A stretch of DNA of 64,000 nt from Lunularia cruciata (GCA_948567375.1 OX419756.1:9119001-9183000); one strand, 5' to 3'; positions 8,676 through 21,440 are shown, counted from the first letter of the stretch. Made by a program: numbers and translations. The notes: generated from the sequence alone by a model not told the origin.

Positions 8676-9735
8676 AATAAATTTGCTTGATCATTCCAAC
8701 TTCCAGTGAAATATATTAGAGATACTAGTACGCTTCTAACGAGCTAATCCAATATATTGATGAACTGTGAGAGCGTGGTAGACACGTTAGACACTTGCTC
8801 CGGCTGCATGAAGGTAGACTTCACCAGCACTTCCGGATCAATACCAGTTCCGAACAAAGCAATGCTCATGAGTTGGATGCCCGGATTCTGGGAATTGAGC
8901 ACGTTCACTGAAGCAGCTGGAACGCTCCCGTTGTTCAGCTGGAAGTGCAAAAGACCTCTAGGGAAGATGAACGCTTCTCCCTTCTTCACAGTCTTGGCGT
9001 ACAGCTTGTTCTGAAGACCTGGGTTGTTGCTGTTGGTCACAAAACCAGTGTAGATTTCTCCTTCAAGAACGAACAGAATTTCAGTGGCCAAATTGTGCGT
9101 GTGAGGCATGATCACACCTCCAGGTGCTAAGTCGAGACGTACTAGAGAAAGTCCAAGAGTGTTTAGAGCAGGCCAGTCACGTACAAATCCAAATGTGGCC
9201 GTAGCACCGACAGGGTTCCCTGTGAGATTTGCAGGCTCGGATAGACCCACGAAAGAGAAGTCATCAGCTGTGACAGTTTGGGGATCCTTGCAGAAAAATC
9301 CATTTATGACTTGAATGTTTGCTAGGTCGGCCACACAAAAGTCCTGCAGTGGATCTTGATCGGCTGCTTTAGTGATCGGTCCAATGATTGTCGCCATGAA
9401 GAAAAGAGCGATCACCTTAACGCTAGTCGTAGCCATTATGATGGTAACCTGAAGCTACAAAGGTGAAGTGAAGTGAACCAATAGCTCCCGTGTGTCCTTT
9501 ACAAAGATATTAAGCTGCTGTCCTTGCCTCTATCTGCAACTCGTCGAGATGAATTGGATGCTCAGATGTCGATCTAGGGATCTAAATTGTGATACTTACA
9601 GCTAAAGTGATGAAGAATTTATAGTATCCCGTAAGCTTGATAGCCTCGTTACAACTACAAGCATATTTAGCTTCCGTGGTCGATACAACTCGGCGCTCGC
9701 CAAATGGCAGCCGACAGAACAAAGAGCACTATTGT
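8676..9735 (-). repeat. right arm of inverted duplication carrying germin copies
   Basis: Inverted partner of 3715-4740. Homology runs from about 60 bases past the germin stop, through the coding region and about 300 bases of upstream sequence. The upstream part includes gacgagttgcagatagag and a tract matching acggaagc..aatatgcttg in the left arm. Confidence 0.85.
8744..9436 (-). CDS. germin-like protein (secreted cupin)
   Basis: An intact, intronless 230-residue protein. Residues 1-25 form a signal peptide (hydrophobic VIALFFMATIIGPI, then AAD), so it should enter the secretory route and reach the apoplast or wall. Cys34 and Cys49 are the pair that forms the conserved N-terminal disulfide of germins. 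The cupin barrel carries germin box 1 (residues 106-132, PGGVIMPHTHNLATEILFVL onward) and box 2 (KKGEAFIFPRGLLHF, 151-165). Metal ligands His112, His114, Glu119 and His164 are all present. The length fits the family (210-230). Germin-like proteins bind manganese and form hexamers; known members have superoxide dismutase, oxalate oxidase or no shown activity, and the sequence does not say which. The box 1 start is GGVIMPHTH rather than the common GGxxPPHxH. A decayed inverted copy lies at 4021-4735. Confidence 0.92.
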   Translation of the reverse strand: MATTSVKVIALFFMATIIGPITKAADQDPLQDFCVADLANIQVINGFFCKDPQTVTADDFSFVGLSEPANLTGNPVGATATFGFVRDWPALNTLGLSLVRLDLAPGGVIMPHTHNLATEILFVLEGEIYTGFVTNSNNPGLQNKLYAKTVKKGEAFIFPRGLLHFQLNNGSVPAASVNVLNSQNPGIQLMSIALFGTGIDPEVLVKSTFMQPEQVSNVSTTLSQFINILD

Positions 9736-9839
9736 TTACAGATCTCTTCATGTCGTGTGCTACCAAGCAAAACAGTGAACTTAGTGAGGAACATACTTCC
9801 ACCCACATGTGCAGATCCTTAGATGAATCGAATCTCAAA

Positions 9840-12800
9840 GATTTATCTTGGAGATCTGACTATAGCTAATATGACCTAAACAGCACAGTACAGGTTCCTA
9901 ATAGAAATTTTGTCAATTAGTGTAACCCAAGAATCAGAACTCCCATACCTACACTGAAGCAATGGAGAATTGCTGAAATGGAGCTTAAATATTAGCAACT
10001 TTAAGATTCGGCTTGTCCTCGTTCTCATCCGGCAATCGACCGTTCTATGAAGACTTGCAGAGACTGCAGATCTAGAACCACGGTAGCAATGACACCAAAT
10101 CAAATCTCCATACAACGTCACTTAAACCTTAGTGTTCAAGACATATGGATGCTTAACATATAAGCCTCGAATGATCATGTCAAGAAATATTGGTAATTTA
10201 CGGGTAGAACGAATATTAGGTGGTCTTCTAGAGTGGAAATTGTCATGATGGATGGTACAATATAGACTTTGATCACTTAATAAAGCTGACACGAGGTGCG
10301 TTTTACCTCATGTCAGGTTAACATTCCGTTAATGAGTCCTCGAGCAATGTGCTTTCCTTATTCTCTTCATTGAAATAGCTATGTACCACAAATACCAAGC
10401 TCATAAAAGTTAAAGGATAAAACCTATATGTTATATTGCATTTAGAATGTTAGAACTATGAAAGTCAAATGGTCTATATATCTTTAGGATATTGAAGAAA
10501 CACCATCTAGTGTGATTACTTTCTTATGGATTGGACATAATGTTACTTTTTGTAGAACAATTAATGTATGAATTATCTAAAACATAAATTACAAAATAAG
10601 AAGTTGAAATGATATCTTTTATCATCTAGTATCAAGCATGGTATACTCTACTTTAATTTCTCACAAATGCATCACACTCTATATCCATAACTCCATATAA
10701 CTACAGAACTAAATGGACATACAGGTGAACTCTAATATAACTGTATATTTAGAAACCTTTGCTACTACTATTCGTCTTGACACCCATCCAAGGTGATATG
10801 TGATCATCCTCTCCAAAATTTTATTGCAGGAACCTAAAAAATTCATATCTACAACTGAAACTTGATCATCTGGTACTATATACAAGTCTATACTAACTTG
10901 CAATGCATACCAATGCTATCTCCATATGAAGTATTCATTCTCTTGAGCCAACATAAACACAAAATTCTTGATGGCATTGTGTATAACTATCCTTTATACT
11001 TCAAAAGAGAAGTCATATGGATCTTTGTTATATCTAATGCACTACCAAACTCATACATGAGTAATAAAAAGAAAATGAGTGCACTAAATCTACTACCTCA
11101 ACCTTGACATTTTTTCTTATACCTAGTTGGTATAAGTAAAAATATTCTTATGTATGGTTGAGCTAGGATCAAAGAACTTGCATCCTTGCCTAAAGAAGAC
11201 TAAATCTGCACATTATGGCATAATAATAGATGGACCAACTAGAAGAGTATCCAGAGCTTGTTGAGATTATCAACACATCAAGGAATATTACAAAACTTTG
11301 CTCCAATTGGAAGGAATTGGAAGGAAAAGATGGAAGCTCATCTTGTGCTTGAGCGGAAAAAACCATCACTTGTCAAGGAAGATTAAAAACCGTTGCTCCA
11401 ATTGGAAGGAAAAGAGGCAAAAGATGGAATATCATCTTGTGCTTGAGCAGCTAAAGCAATCTCTTGTCTGCCATAACAATACTTGGAGAAGGAAAGACTC
11501 TTCTTCTACCTCCACATATATGTCTTAATTGCTAGCCTACAAGAAACCATAAAATGGAAAGAAAAAAGGTGGTGATATTACTCATTTACCCAAAGCACAA
11601 TAGATACCATATATCCTATATAATTTTCTACTCTTTTGTACAAAAATTAGCAAAGATATCTATGTGCCAAAAGATATCTATCTATGTGTTGAGTCCCTTT
11701 TAACATACTTTAGATCCCTTGGTCCAATGATATCTCAAAGGACTTCCTTGACCCTACTACCAAGAAGTCTGAATTTCAAAAAAGGTTAGAGAAGAGGAAC
11801 GGTGCAAAGTAGGTAGGATGGTTGATAAGCACTACTAAAGGAGAGTATACTAAACATCAATGGTGGCTAAACTTAGTAGAGAAAAGTCATCTATATGTAA
11901 GGTATCCTCTATAAGTTTAATGTTTCAGTAGTAAGTACTCAACTTTTATTAATACTCCAAGAATACAACAGCAATACTTATATTATAACACACTTCTTTT
12001 AGAAGTAAGATGTTTAGAAGAATATCTAAATAAGACCACATTTTACACTTTGACACCTTGAGTCTCAAGTCTATACAATGAAGCTAGGTAGTCAATTTGT
12101 CAAAGGTCTACTTAATTTGGTCAACAAGTTTGTGTAATATCTCAAAGAGAGAAATACATAGCCTAACATGGGCAATAAATTATGTGTTTGAGTCATAAAA
12201 TGAGCTATTACAAATATGGTCCTTCTAAGTGATCTCCTCATTGTGTACCCAATAGTTGATTAATTAAAGTGATTACTTCCTATAAAAAGATGTATTTCTT
12301 ATTCAGAGAAGAAGAGGAATCATAAAAAGTTGCATAAAAGAACAAAATCTAGGCTAACCAAGGATCCACCAACCTCCCTAAGCTTTCTAAATGCAGTTGC
12401 ATGTGAGATAATATTCCAATACTTGTAAAATGAACTGATTTGGAAAAATATCTAAAAGTTGTTCCATACCAAGCAATATACCATCATAACTTCCTACTAT
12501 AACAACTCCAAATTGATGTGGACAAACATGTTGTTGAAAGTGAGAATAATGCTGAAAGACAATGGTACACCTACCAAGGTGTGACTCTTGTTAAACCTGA
12601 TTAGATAATAGTGATTGATCTCATGTCCCTTGTATCCTATATCATAAGATGAGTAATACCAATTAACATTTCACTAATTAACATAAAAGTCTTCATCTCA
12701 CTTGAACACTCCATGAAACCATGATAGGAATCATCTACTTAGAAGAAATTTATAAAATAATCATAAATCATCTTTAACAAGCCTTATGAGAAGAGGAGTG

Positions 12801-13324
12801 AAGCTATGCAAAAAGCATGGGCAAACTAAAATCTATCAATATATAATAAGTCATATAGTAAAGACTCAAGTGGTTTTCTTCCTATCAAAAGTTGTGATAT
12901 ACATCAAGACAAAATATTTTTGTCAAAATGACTAGCCATAAAAGAAGGATTTAGTGCTTGTAAACTCTATTTTATTTTCTATTTTGATTCAAGATCCTAG
13001 ACATTACAACCTATTACAATTTGTAATATTTTTTTGTCTTTAGTTATCTCCTAAAATAAGTTGGGAACACATTTATGCTAGATCAACCTCTCACTTTAAG
13101 GATGTTTGTAGCTTAAGTTTGTTTGTGCATTATGTGCTAGAAGGAAAAGGTAATAGTGAGAATTGTCAATAATAAAAACTCAAAAGAGGAACTCTCAATC
13201 ATTCCACAAAATTCTCTTATTCCAAAGCTCCTCCAAATTTTTTAAAGAGGAATCCACCCATGTCAACATAAGAGATCTTTCACTCACATTCACATAATAT
13301 TAGAGTTAAAAGGTCTAGAGTTAA
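9840..13324. other. 3.5 kb AT-rich, no recognisable gene
   Basis: Only short frames (60-90 codons) occur and none shows a motif I know. The composition is close to the decayed retrotransposons further right, so very old transposon remains are likely. I found no LTR, primer site or polymerase motif. One tandem repeat (11298-11487) is listed separately. Confidence 0.35.
11298..11487. repeat. 95-bp imperfect tandem duplication
   Basis: The word ttgctccaattggaaggaa starts at 11298 and again at 11393. Both copies continue to a shared catcttgtgcttgagc. The first copy has an extra internal ttggaaggaa. Confidence 0.75.
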
Positions 13325-13719
13325 TGTAGTAATATGGAGTTAGTAGACAAGTTAGAAGTCTAAGCTAAATATAATAAAAAGAAGTAGAACTAGCCTAAGA
13401 ATATTCAAGAAGTATCCAAGAAGCTTGTGTGGAGAATATTTTAGAAGTACCCAAGAAGTTTCTTGGTGAAAAAATCTAGGAACTTCCCAAGGGTAGAGTA
13501 ACTTGTATGCCAAGTTGATAGTTAACTTAGCTTGCACTCCTAATAAGACTTCTAGAAGGAGCATTCCTTGGAGAATTTATGGGGATCTTATACCTAGATT
13601 GCTTATAAATACCACAGTTGAGCTCAAGCTAGAAATTCAAAGTTTCCATCACTAGAGCATTCCAATGTGATTTCCAATCTAATCTTCTATTCTCCTATTT
13701 CTCTTTTATATCTTTTACA
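13325..13719 (+). repeat. E1 5' LTR
   Basis: Begins tgtagtaatatgg (family start TGTAACAATATGG) and ends TCTTTTACA. It is an older sub-type of the 425-bp family-A LTR, also resembling the relic at 45575-45892. It keeps a TATA-like ttataaatacc near 13600 and a perfect GAATATTCAAGAA three-box array at 13399-13411. Confidence 0.85.
13399..13411 (+). promoter_or_regulatory. heat-shock-element-like array in E1 LTR
   Basis: GAA-ta-TTC-aa-GAA: three alternating GAA/TTC boxes with exact 2-base spacing, matching the plant heat-shock factor consensus. Binding is inferred, not shown. Confidence 0.55.
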
Positions 13720-13720
13720 T

Positions 13721-13732
13721 TGGTATCAGAGC
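13721..13732 (+). other. primer binding site of E1
   Basis: TGGTATCAGAGC one base after the LTR end; complementary to initiator-Met tRNA. Confidence 0.9.
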
Positions 13733-13740
13733 AAGAACAA

Positions 13741-16700
13741 GATGGATAGAATCTATGGACCACCAAATCCATTTCCGCCAAACCATTGGGATTTTTTTGG
13801 TCATGTACTACCAAAATATCATTTCACCCAATTCATCATTTTGTGGTTTGGTTGAACACAATCAACTTTTTTGAGGAACACTTGATCCTTTTGGTGGCAA
13901 CTTATGGATATTGGTGACCATGTTGCATTTACATGATGATTTAGGTAGTTATGAGATAATATTTTAATAGAATAGTACTCATGGTGGCAATGCTTGAAGT
14001 TATCATTGTTATGCAACAATAGATTGAGCATCTTACTTGATTGCTGGACAAGCAAGATCATGATGGGAAATGGCAAAAACAACAACAAATGGAGAGAGAA
14101 ATATTTTTAGAAGAAGAAGATCTAGTGCAGTTTTCTAAACCTAAGCCATTTGAAGGCAATAATTCATTGGGTGCAATGGAGAACTTTGTATTTGATTGTG
14201 AGTGGTATTTTGAAACCACAAATCTTTTGGATGATTGAAGACAACTCTTCTTGGCTTCAAGTCAATTATAGGGGGTGGCTAAACTATCGTGGCAATTTTG
14301 AGTGGAGCAAGCTAAACAACAATTTGTTACACCAATTTAGATATAGAAGGACTTCAAGAGTGCAATCATTAGGAGGTTCCAAGCCATGAATGGTGCACAA
14401 GTTGCAAGAGATTTACTGGTAGATTTGAGACAAGTTGGCTCTATATGGAGTTAAATCTCTCAATTCAAAACACTATGATATTCATTCCAAACATACATGA
14501 AAGCAAAGTCTTAGATTGTGAGAGGCTTGAAATTGAACACCAAAGTACGGAAAACTATGTGCAAATTAAAGCATTTGGAAGAAGCCATATAGATTGCTAA
14601 GCAATTTGATTCCTTGGCTATTGTAACTTGGTCTTGACCTAGACCTCCACAAAACCTACAAACTCACAAGGTATGTGTGGAGGAGATGGCACCAATGTAG
14701 ATTGATGCAATCCAAAAGAGATTACTTGGCACAATAGATCAAGAACAATAGTGACAAAATGGTGGTTGTTTCTATTATTGCAAAATTAAACATTGCTTTG
14801 CTTAATCTCCAAGTAGGAATGGACAATCTCAACTCATTACCCAAATAGAGTTCTCAAAAAATGATGATCAAGGAACAAAGAGTTATAACATGAGATATTA
14901 GGCCAGTTACTAAGAACCTAATATGCTCCAACGGTATTGAAGGTTATATCTATGCAAGTTTGATTCACTTGCAAGGTATGATATCTAATAATGATTGTAG
15001 GATTTTTGGTTGATTGTGTGAATTTGGTTGATTCTGGAAGTTTTGAGAGTTGCATATCCATGCAATTAGCAAAGGAACTAGATATTCTTATCAAGTTGAT
15101 GTCAAGTAACAAATTGATGATTGCAAATAGTAGGAAGGCCTTGCATTTTGTACCTATTATCTTGTTGCATTCTACATATGATGGAATATTTAAAGAGTAT
15201 TAGATTTGTAGTGGCACTCTTATACTATGATATCATTCCATGTCTTCCTTGTCTTAAACATCATTAGGTTCAATTTGATTGGGCCCAATGACAAATTTAA
15301 GTATAATACCAATGTAAGAATTACAAAATAGATTATTTGACACCTCTAAGGAAGACATCTACAAATAGTCAATCCCAAGATGGGAAGTTTATCAATGTAG
15401 TGGTTGGAGAGAAAGGTTTGGGGGGAATATTCTCATTTTTACTATGTGGATCAAGCTAATTTCACAAGGAGAATATGATGAGTATCAAAAGCTTCAACAA
15501 GCAATGGTTGATCAAATAGTTTAAATGTTTGTAGATCTATTTTTGAATGATTGTCCAAAGAAGTTACCCTCTAATCAAGATATACACTTCAAGATTGAGC
15601 TTTTACTAGGTAGTACTCTAATAAGTAGACCAATCTACCAGCTCTCACCAAAGGAACTAGAAAATATTTGAACAACATTGACCAAGTTGTTGGAGAAGGA
15701 TTTCATACAACATAGAACATCCCCTAGAGGAGCACTAGTATTGTTTGTCTTGAAGAAGGATAAAGGACTTAAATTCTATATTGACTACCTTGATCTCAAT
15801 AAAAAATAATGAAGAATTCATATCCCTTGCCTTGAATTGATGACTTGTTGTATCAATTGAGTGGAGCTTGGTACTTCTCCAAAGTTGGATCTTTGAGGTG
15901 GTTATTGTAAATTCTAATTGATGGAGAAAATGTGAAAAGACCACCGTTTGTACAAGGTATGGGCATTTCAAATTGAAGATTTTACTTTCTGGGATCACTA
16001 ATGCTCTAGTAGTTTTCATGGATCAAATGCATTAGGTGTTAGACAAGCAATTGGATAAATATGTGGTTGTATTCTTCAATGGCATTTTTATTTATAATAA
16101 GACAAAGTGGAACATGAGCTATCTTGAATGTTTCATAACATTAGCAATTACCATGGTGTTGACTAACTCAAAGGATAACATTGAGTTCAAGACTACTTTA
16201 CAACAAGATGCCTTCTTTTAGTTGGAACAAAGTCATCTTGTAGCACATGATAATGATTAGAACACTTTCTCCTTCAAGGAGTGCATTCTGTTCTATGAGA
16301 ACCAGATCCAATGGAGGGTGAGCTACAATTTGTGTGGCTTCAAGAAGCCCATGACTTACCAGTTGCTGGTTATGTGGGGATGGACAAGATCTAAAGTACC
16401 CTACAATGCCAATGGTGGTACCATAACACAAAACAAAGAGTTCAAGAGTTTGTCCAATCTTGTGAGAGCTACCAATGCAACCAAGCCAATAACTAGAAGT
16501 TGAATGGACTTGTTCAACCACTATTAATTCCAGATGCTCATTGGGAATGAGTGAGCTTAGACTTCATCACATCCTTGCCAAAGACAGACCAAGGCCATAC
16601 AACCATCATAGTATTTGTTGATAAGCTCAACAAGAAAATTCATTTGGCACCTACCATAGATAAAATCAATGCTCTAACATTGGCCAAGATATACTTTGAC

Positions 16701-17644
16701 ACCATCTTCAAGCACCATGGGATGCCAAAGGTTTTCATCTTTGATAGTGATTCTCACTTTATTGGTAAATTTTGGCAAGCACTTCTAGAACTTGTTGGTA
16801 CAAAGCTTGCATTGTCTTCAACCTATCATCCTCAAACTGATGTACAAATAGAATTAGCACATCATACTTTAGAGGCTATGTTATGTGCCTTTGTCAATGT
16901 TCACCACACTGATTGGGATACTTGTCTTGCAATTGTAGAGTTTTCCTAAAATAATTCCAAGTAGGTAAGTATTGGCTTTTCTTGCTTCTTCTTTAATTAT
17001 GTGCAAGATCCACTTGTTCCAAATTATTTTCTTGCTCCTCTACCATCTCAATTCCTCATACTTCCACTTTCTTGTCAAGATATCTATATACTTACACCAA
17101 GATAGGTCTCATCTTATTATTGCTCAAAATTGGAAAAAGCAATATGCTGATCAACATTGTTGTGATCTCACCTTTGAAATAGGAAATAAGGTCATGCTTT
17201 CTTCTATTGACTTTCCTCTCCTGGTTGACATCCAAGTTTTTAAACTTGCTCCCCTTGGATAGGTCCATTTGATATTACTCAGATCCTTTCTCTTATTGCA
17301 TATAAACTTGCACCTCATAGTTACATGCTGATGCTATGTTCCATATTTTGAAATTAAAAATCTTTGTTTTTAACACATTTTCCTTTTTACTCATATCCAA
17401 CCTCCTCTTCCTCCAATCTTTATACATGATCATGAAGAATATGAAGTCAACTATATTCTTGCTCAAAGAAACATCCCACATTGCCGCCAATAACACATTG
17501 GGGAAAAGATCATTCGGAAAGGATATCTCCTTCATCGTGTGCCACATGGGAATCTCTTCATATTTCCAAATGCTCAGAAATCCATTCATGAACTTTGAAG
17601 AGTCAATAGTGATGAGGATATTACTAACTAGTGGTGGAGGAATA
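13741..17644 (+). pseudogene. E1 leader, gag and pol remains
   Basis: In order: the leader frame beginning MDRIYGPPNP at 13741; gag capsid near 14110-14240 (FSKPKPFEGN, FVFDCEWYFE); an eroded zinc knuckle near 14765; protease near 15010-15120 (VDSGSFESCISMQLAKEL, the DSG motif intact); RT pieces at 15600-16120; and an integrase core at 16551-16949 with LDFITSLPK and the VFIFDSDSHF segment. The integrase Glu region reads DVQIELAHHT, so the Glu survives although its surroundings are changed. The tail at 17100-17640 corresponds to the DNA-binding and chromodomain part. Frameshifts and stops occur in every domain. Confidence 0.8.
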
Positions 17645-17699
17645 TGTAATAATATGGAGTTAGCAAAACAATTAGTAGAAACTAATGAGTTAATAGTAT
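17645..17699 (+). repeat. E1 3' LTR fragment
   Basis: tgtaataatatggagttag follows the purine tract ggtggaggaata, exactly as in the intact copies. LTR homology is lost after about 55 bases, so the rest was deleted. Confidence 0.7.
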
Positions 17700-18343
17700 A
17701 ATGCACCACCACTCAAAAAAGTGTAGAAATAGTCAATCAATGATGAGATGGGAGGTAGATGATTGATTACCTTTCATCCTAAGGGATCCATGTCACCTTC
17801 AAGGGGAAGATGACATGGAAATGATATGCTACAGAAGAAGCAATAGTAATAGATCTGGACAAAGAGCATAGAGCATAGCTCTTTGAGAAGGAAGAGCATA
17901 GCTATTAGATAAGAGAACCTTTGGTGAGGCAATTCTTCACCCTAGGAGATCTTTGTCCTAAAGTGAGACCTTTGCCATAGGATAACCTTTTCCATGAAAG
18001 CCATTTGGCATGGAAGTTCCTTAGCCTGAAATGTCACAGATGAATGTGATGCCAATAGATCAAGAACCACAATTAATGGCTATTTGATTGCAGTAACCAC
18101 TCACATGTGCAAGTAGTGATTGCTCACCAAAGGGCATGCTTACCAAAATTTTACAATGGTTGGGCCAACACCTTAAATATCCATTTGGGGCTTGTATGCT
18201 TTTCAAATTTTGCAAAATCAACCCATGCAAGATTGGTTTCACTTTCCTCACCCTTGGTAAGAAGTTTTTACTTAGACATTCAACATTTTGAGAGAGTGTG
18301 TTTGTGTAAGAAGGGTTAGGAAATGAGAAGAGAAGTGGGAATG
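17700..18343. other. no recognisable gene
   Basis: About 640 bases between E1 and the first D-family sequence. Low-complexity gagcatagct repeats occur near 17865-17905. Nothing else is supported. Confidence 0.3.
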
Positions 18344-18667
18344 ATGAGAGGGAAAAAGAGAAAAGAAGGAGCTGCTCCTAGTGCACTAAGGAGGATGGAA
18401 GAGCACCTAAATTCATCATCAAAGCTCTAGGATTTGTTAAGTGGGGATTGTAATATAGATAGGAATTGGTCCACAACAAGAAGTTAGAGTTCTTGCTATG
18501 GAATTGGAAATTGAGCAATCATGCAATAATGCATGAAATAAGAGATAATTGCAATCTAGGGTTAGAGAACTTGAGAGGACACTCTTTGCATGGACCAAAG
18601 ACAGAGGGTGTTTGGCTTAGCAAATTGAACCCCATACTACATAACTAAAGATAGAGTTTGGACTTGC
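18344..18667 (+). pseudogene. D1, 5' part of an unrecognised repeated coding family
   Basis: After a possible start (ATGAGAGGGAAAAAGAG, 18344) with stops, the stretch at 18466-18646 reads KKLEFLLWNWKLSNHAIMHE. It aligns with HLGFLLWNWE..SKFHMIHETR in the copy at 41429 onward. M1 is inserted right after it (target copy CTAGA at 18668-18672). The continuation of D1 is found at 36775. No known domain was recognised. Confidence 0.5.
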
Positions 18668-18672
18668 CTAGA

Positions 18673-19016
18673 TGTAAAAGACCAAAACCGAGGAGAGAAA
18701 TAGGAGAATGGAAGTTCACATTGGGATGCTTAAATGTGAGAAAAATCCCAATGCCTAGCATGAACTTTGGATTTGGTATTTATAGGTAGCATACAAGGCC
18801 CTTGAGAAGCTTCTCAAGAAGCTTCCTTCTAGAAGCCGCTTACTTGGCATGCAAGCTAAGCTAGTTAGAAGCTTCTAGAAGTTTCCTTCTAGAACCTACT
18901 TGCTTGGGGCACAAGTTTAACTAGTTGGGAAGCTTCTGGAATATTCTAGGCTAATTTGGCTTATTCTCTACTTTGTTAGCCTTATTAACTATGTCGCTAA
19001 ATTCCATATTGTTACA
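18673..19016 (-). repeat. M1 3' LTR
   Basis: 344 bp. It is shorter than its 426-bp partner because about 80 bases between two AAGCTTCCT-type repeats are missing. A four-box GAAGCTTC..GAAGTTTC array is at 18868-18885. The bases right of it, tattcccccaccgc, are the purine tract of the minus strand. Confidence 0.9.
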
Positions 19017-21435
19017 TATTCCCCCACCGCTAGTTGGTGATATCCTTGTTGCCATTGAAGCTTCAAACTTCTGGATGGCTGTTTGTGCATTCTAGAGGTG
19101 AGAAAGGGGTTCCCATGTGGCATCATGAAGAGGATACCCTTTCCAAAGGACCTTATACTTTGTATGTTGGCGGCGTCCTGTAACACCCATTTGTGCATGT
19201 GTGTGGTATTGTGATATTTAGCTTGGTATTCCAAGTACTTAAGAGATATTATTTATAGAGATAAAGGATGGTTCTATATTAGTAATGGTTAGCTAAAGTT
19301 AGTCATAGCTAAGATAGAGTGGACCTTACTTTAGAGGAAGTAGAAAAGATGAGCACCACTATTTTGGATTTTAGTGTGTTGACTTGGTATTATTCCTAGG
19401 TGTTTGGCTTTGAGGAAAGAGTTGAGAACTCTTGGGGCCGCAAACTTTTTTGTTTTGGATTCTTCTTTATTCCAAGGATAGCCCATGTGAAGGAATCCTT
19501 GACTTAGTGGATGGGTCAAGATAAGACCACATGCTTAGGGGAATATGCCCATGTGAATGGATATTCCTTTCTACTTTTTGACTTTACTTGACTTTTAGTC
19601 TAGTAACTTGAGTTACTACGGTAATTAGTAACCTTGGTACGTAACTATTTCACAAGTATATAAACAAGGGGTGAGGAGGTACTCATCATCCTTTCATTTG
19701 CAACTATCTCTCTCTCATTGAGTTCTCTAGTGAGCAATGTCTCGAGTCTTGGAGTGTTAGCCTTGGAGGAGTATGATGGAGTTGGGGTTCCTTGCCTTCT
19801 TAGTCCATGGTGCGCTACCATAATAGCCATCAGAGGTTCATCCTGAGTGAGAGACAGGCCGGCTCACAGTCCTTGTTGGATGTGGCAACGTGCAAGGATA
19901 CGATCAACTTTGTACTCCTCATGATCTTTGATAGAGATAGGAGAGAAGGAGGTTGGACTCAAGAGGAAAAAGAAGAGGAGTTAGAAACAAAGGTTTTCAA
20001 CTTGGAAATATGAAAGACAGGATAGATGCGCATATGACAAGGCAAAGCAAGTCGATAAGCAACAAGAGAGATAATTTGGGTGACATCAAAAGGTCCTATC
20101 CAAGTAGGGGCAAGTTTACAAACTTGGGTATCAAGTAGGAGGGGTAGATTACTAGAGGATAACATAACTTTATCACCAACTTCAAAGGTGAGATCATGAC
20201 AATGGTGGTCCGCATATTGTTTTTGATGATTTTGAGCAACAAGGAGGTGAGATTTGGCTTGTTGGAGACATTCGGATATGGTGGTCATGAAGGTTGAAGT
20301 ATGAGGGACATGAGATGGAGGAAGAGCAAGAAAAGAATTTGGGACAAGTGGATCTTGGCCAAAATTGAGAAAGAAAGGAGAAAATCCAGTGCTTGCTTGT
20401 TTAGAATGGTTGTATGTAAACTCCGTAGCTACAAGATATTCATCCTAATTGGTATGGTGACTGTTGACAAAGGCACAAAGCAAATCTTCCAAGGTGTGAT
20501 TTGTAGGTTTAGTTTTTCCATCAGTTTGAGGATGATAGGCTATGGACAAAGTAAGCTTGGTACCAAGTATCTTGAAGAGGGCTTGCCAAAACTTTCTGGT
20601 GAAGCAAGGATCACGGTTGGAGATGAGTACACATGGCATCCCATGATGTTTGAATACATTATCCAAGTAGAGTTGCACCAAGGTTGGAGCATCCACAATA
20701 TCGACCATTGGTGCGAAATGGATTTGCTTACTAAGCTTATCCGCAAACACCACAATTGTTGTGTGACCTTGTTGTGTCTTGGGCAAGGAGGTGATGAGAT
20801 TTAAGCTTGCATGCTCCCAACGAGTATTTGGAATGGGAAGTGGCTAAAGGAGTCCACTTGGCTTTTGGTTATTGCCCTTGTTGCGTTGACAACTCTCACA
20901 TGATTGGACAAACTACCAAACATCTTGTGTCATGTTGGGCCACCACCATTGGCGTTGGAGGGTACCCAAGGTCTTGTCCACCCCCATGTGACCAGCTATT
21001 GGTAAATCATGGGCTTCCTAAAAGTGCACAAGTCGGAGATCACCTTTGGTTGGAACATAGATTTGGTCCGCATGGAATAGAAGGCCTTCCTTGAAGGAGA
21101 AGGTGTTGTACTCCTTGTCACCTATTGTTAGATGACCATGTACCATTTGGAAGAAAGGACCTTGTTGTAGAGTTGACCAAAACTTGTTTTGGACCTTGGG
21201 GTCAATTGACACCGTCATAATTGCCGCCTTGATGAGAGGAAGAAACTTCAAATCAAGTTGTCATGATAGAGCATCAAGGATGACATGGAACCAACCTGGT
21301 TTGTACTCAAGTTTGATGTCAAACAATTGGAGTTACTCTTCCCATTGATGATGTTGACTCTTCATGTGCTCCAAGTGTAAGGTCTTCAATAATGGCTTGT
21401 GATCAGTTTGCATGATCACTTGTTTCCCCAAGAGA
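19017..21435 (-). pseudogene. M1 chromodomain, integrase and RNase H remains
   Basis: 19017-19178 holds the last codons of the chromodomain, and 19869-20288 its integrase tail (LAPTWIGPFDVTQIISL). A frame at 20786-20445 carries the integrase core (QQGHTTIVVFADKL; ISNRDPCF; DGKTKPTNHT). Here the second catalytic Asp is Asn and the catalytic Glu is Lys, so it is inactive even apart from the stops. 21251-21018 and 21560-21333 include the integrase linker and the end of RNase H. The gene stops where M3 is inserted and resumes at 32579. Confidence 0.85.
19179..19868 (+). mobile_element. solo LTR, family B, copy 1
   Basis: 690 bp, TGTAACACCC...GCTCACA, inserted in the chromodomain region of M1. 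Perfect 4-bp target copies GTCC lie at 19175-19178 and 19869-19872. A promoter-like tatataaacaagggg is at about 19657 on the plus strand, giving the orientation. No internal retroelement sequence is left, as expected after recombination between two LTRs. Confidence 0.9.
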
Positions 21436-21440
21436 TAATG

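Larger units (their letters stand above)
13325..17699 (+). mobile_element. E1, old family-A chromovirus (Ty3/gypsy)
   Basis: A plus-strand element with a 5' LTR (13325-13719), primer site (13721-13732), decayed gag and pol, and a purine tract followed by the first bases of a 3' LTR at 17645. The 3' LTR is cut off about 55 bases in, so the element is truncated. Compared with P2 it is much more AT-rich, with stops throughout. The second half of RT and most of RNase H are deleted: RT sequence ends near 16120 and integrase-linker sequence follows. The order RT then integrase and the C-terminal module shared with the other copies place it among chromoviruses. Confidence 0.85.

Noticed and set aside
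17293-17712. 139-codon minus-strand frame near the end of E1
   Set aside because: It is antisense to the E1 chromodomain region, which aligns to the family on the plus strand.
19645-19830. Minus-strand 61-codon frame, repeated at 33312 and 56889
   Set aside because: It lies inside the family-B LTR, opposite to the promoter-like box, and recurs only because the LTR is repeated. No sign of coding constraint.
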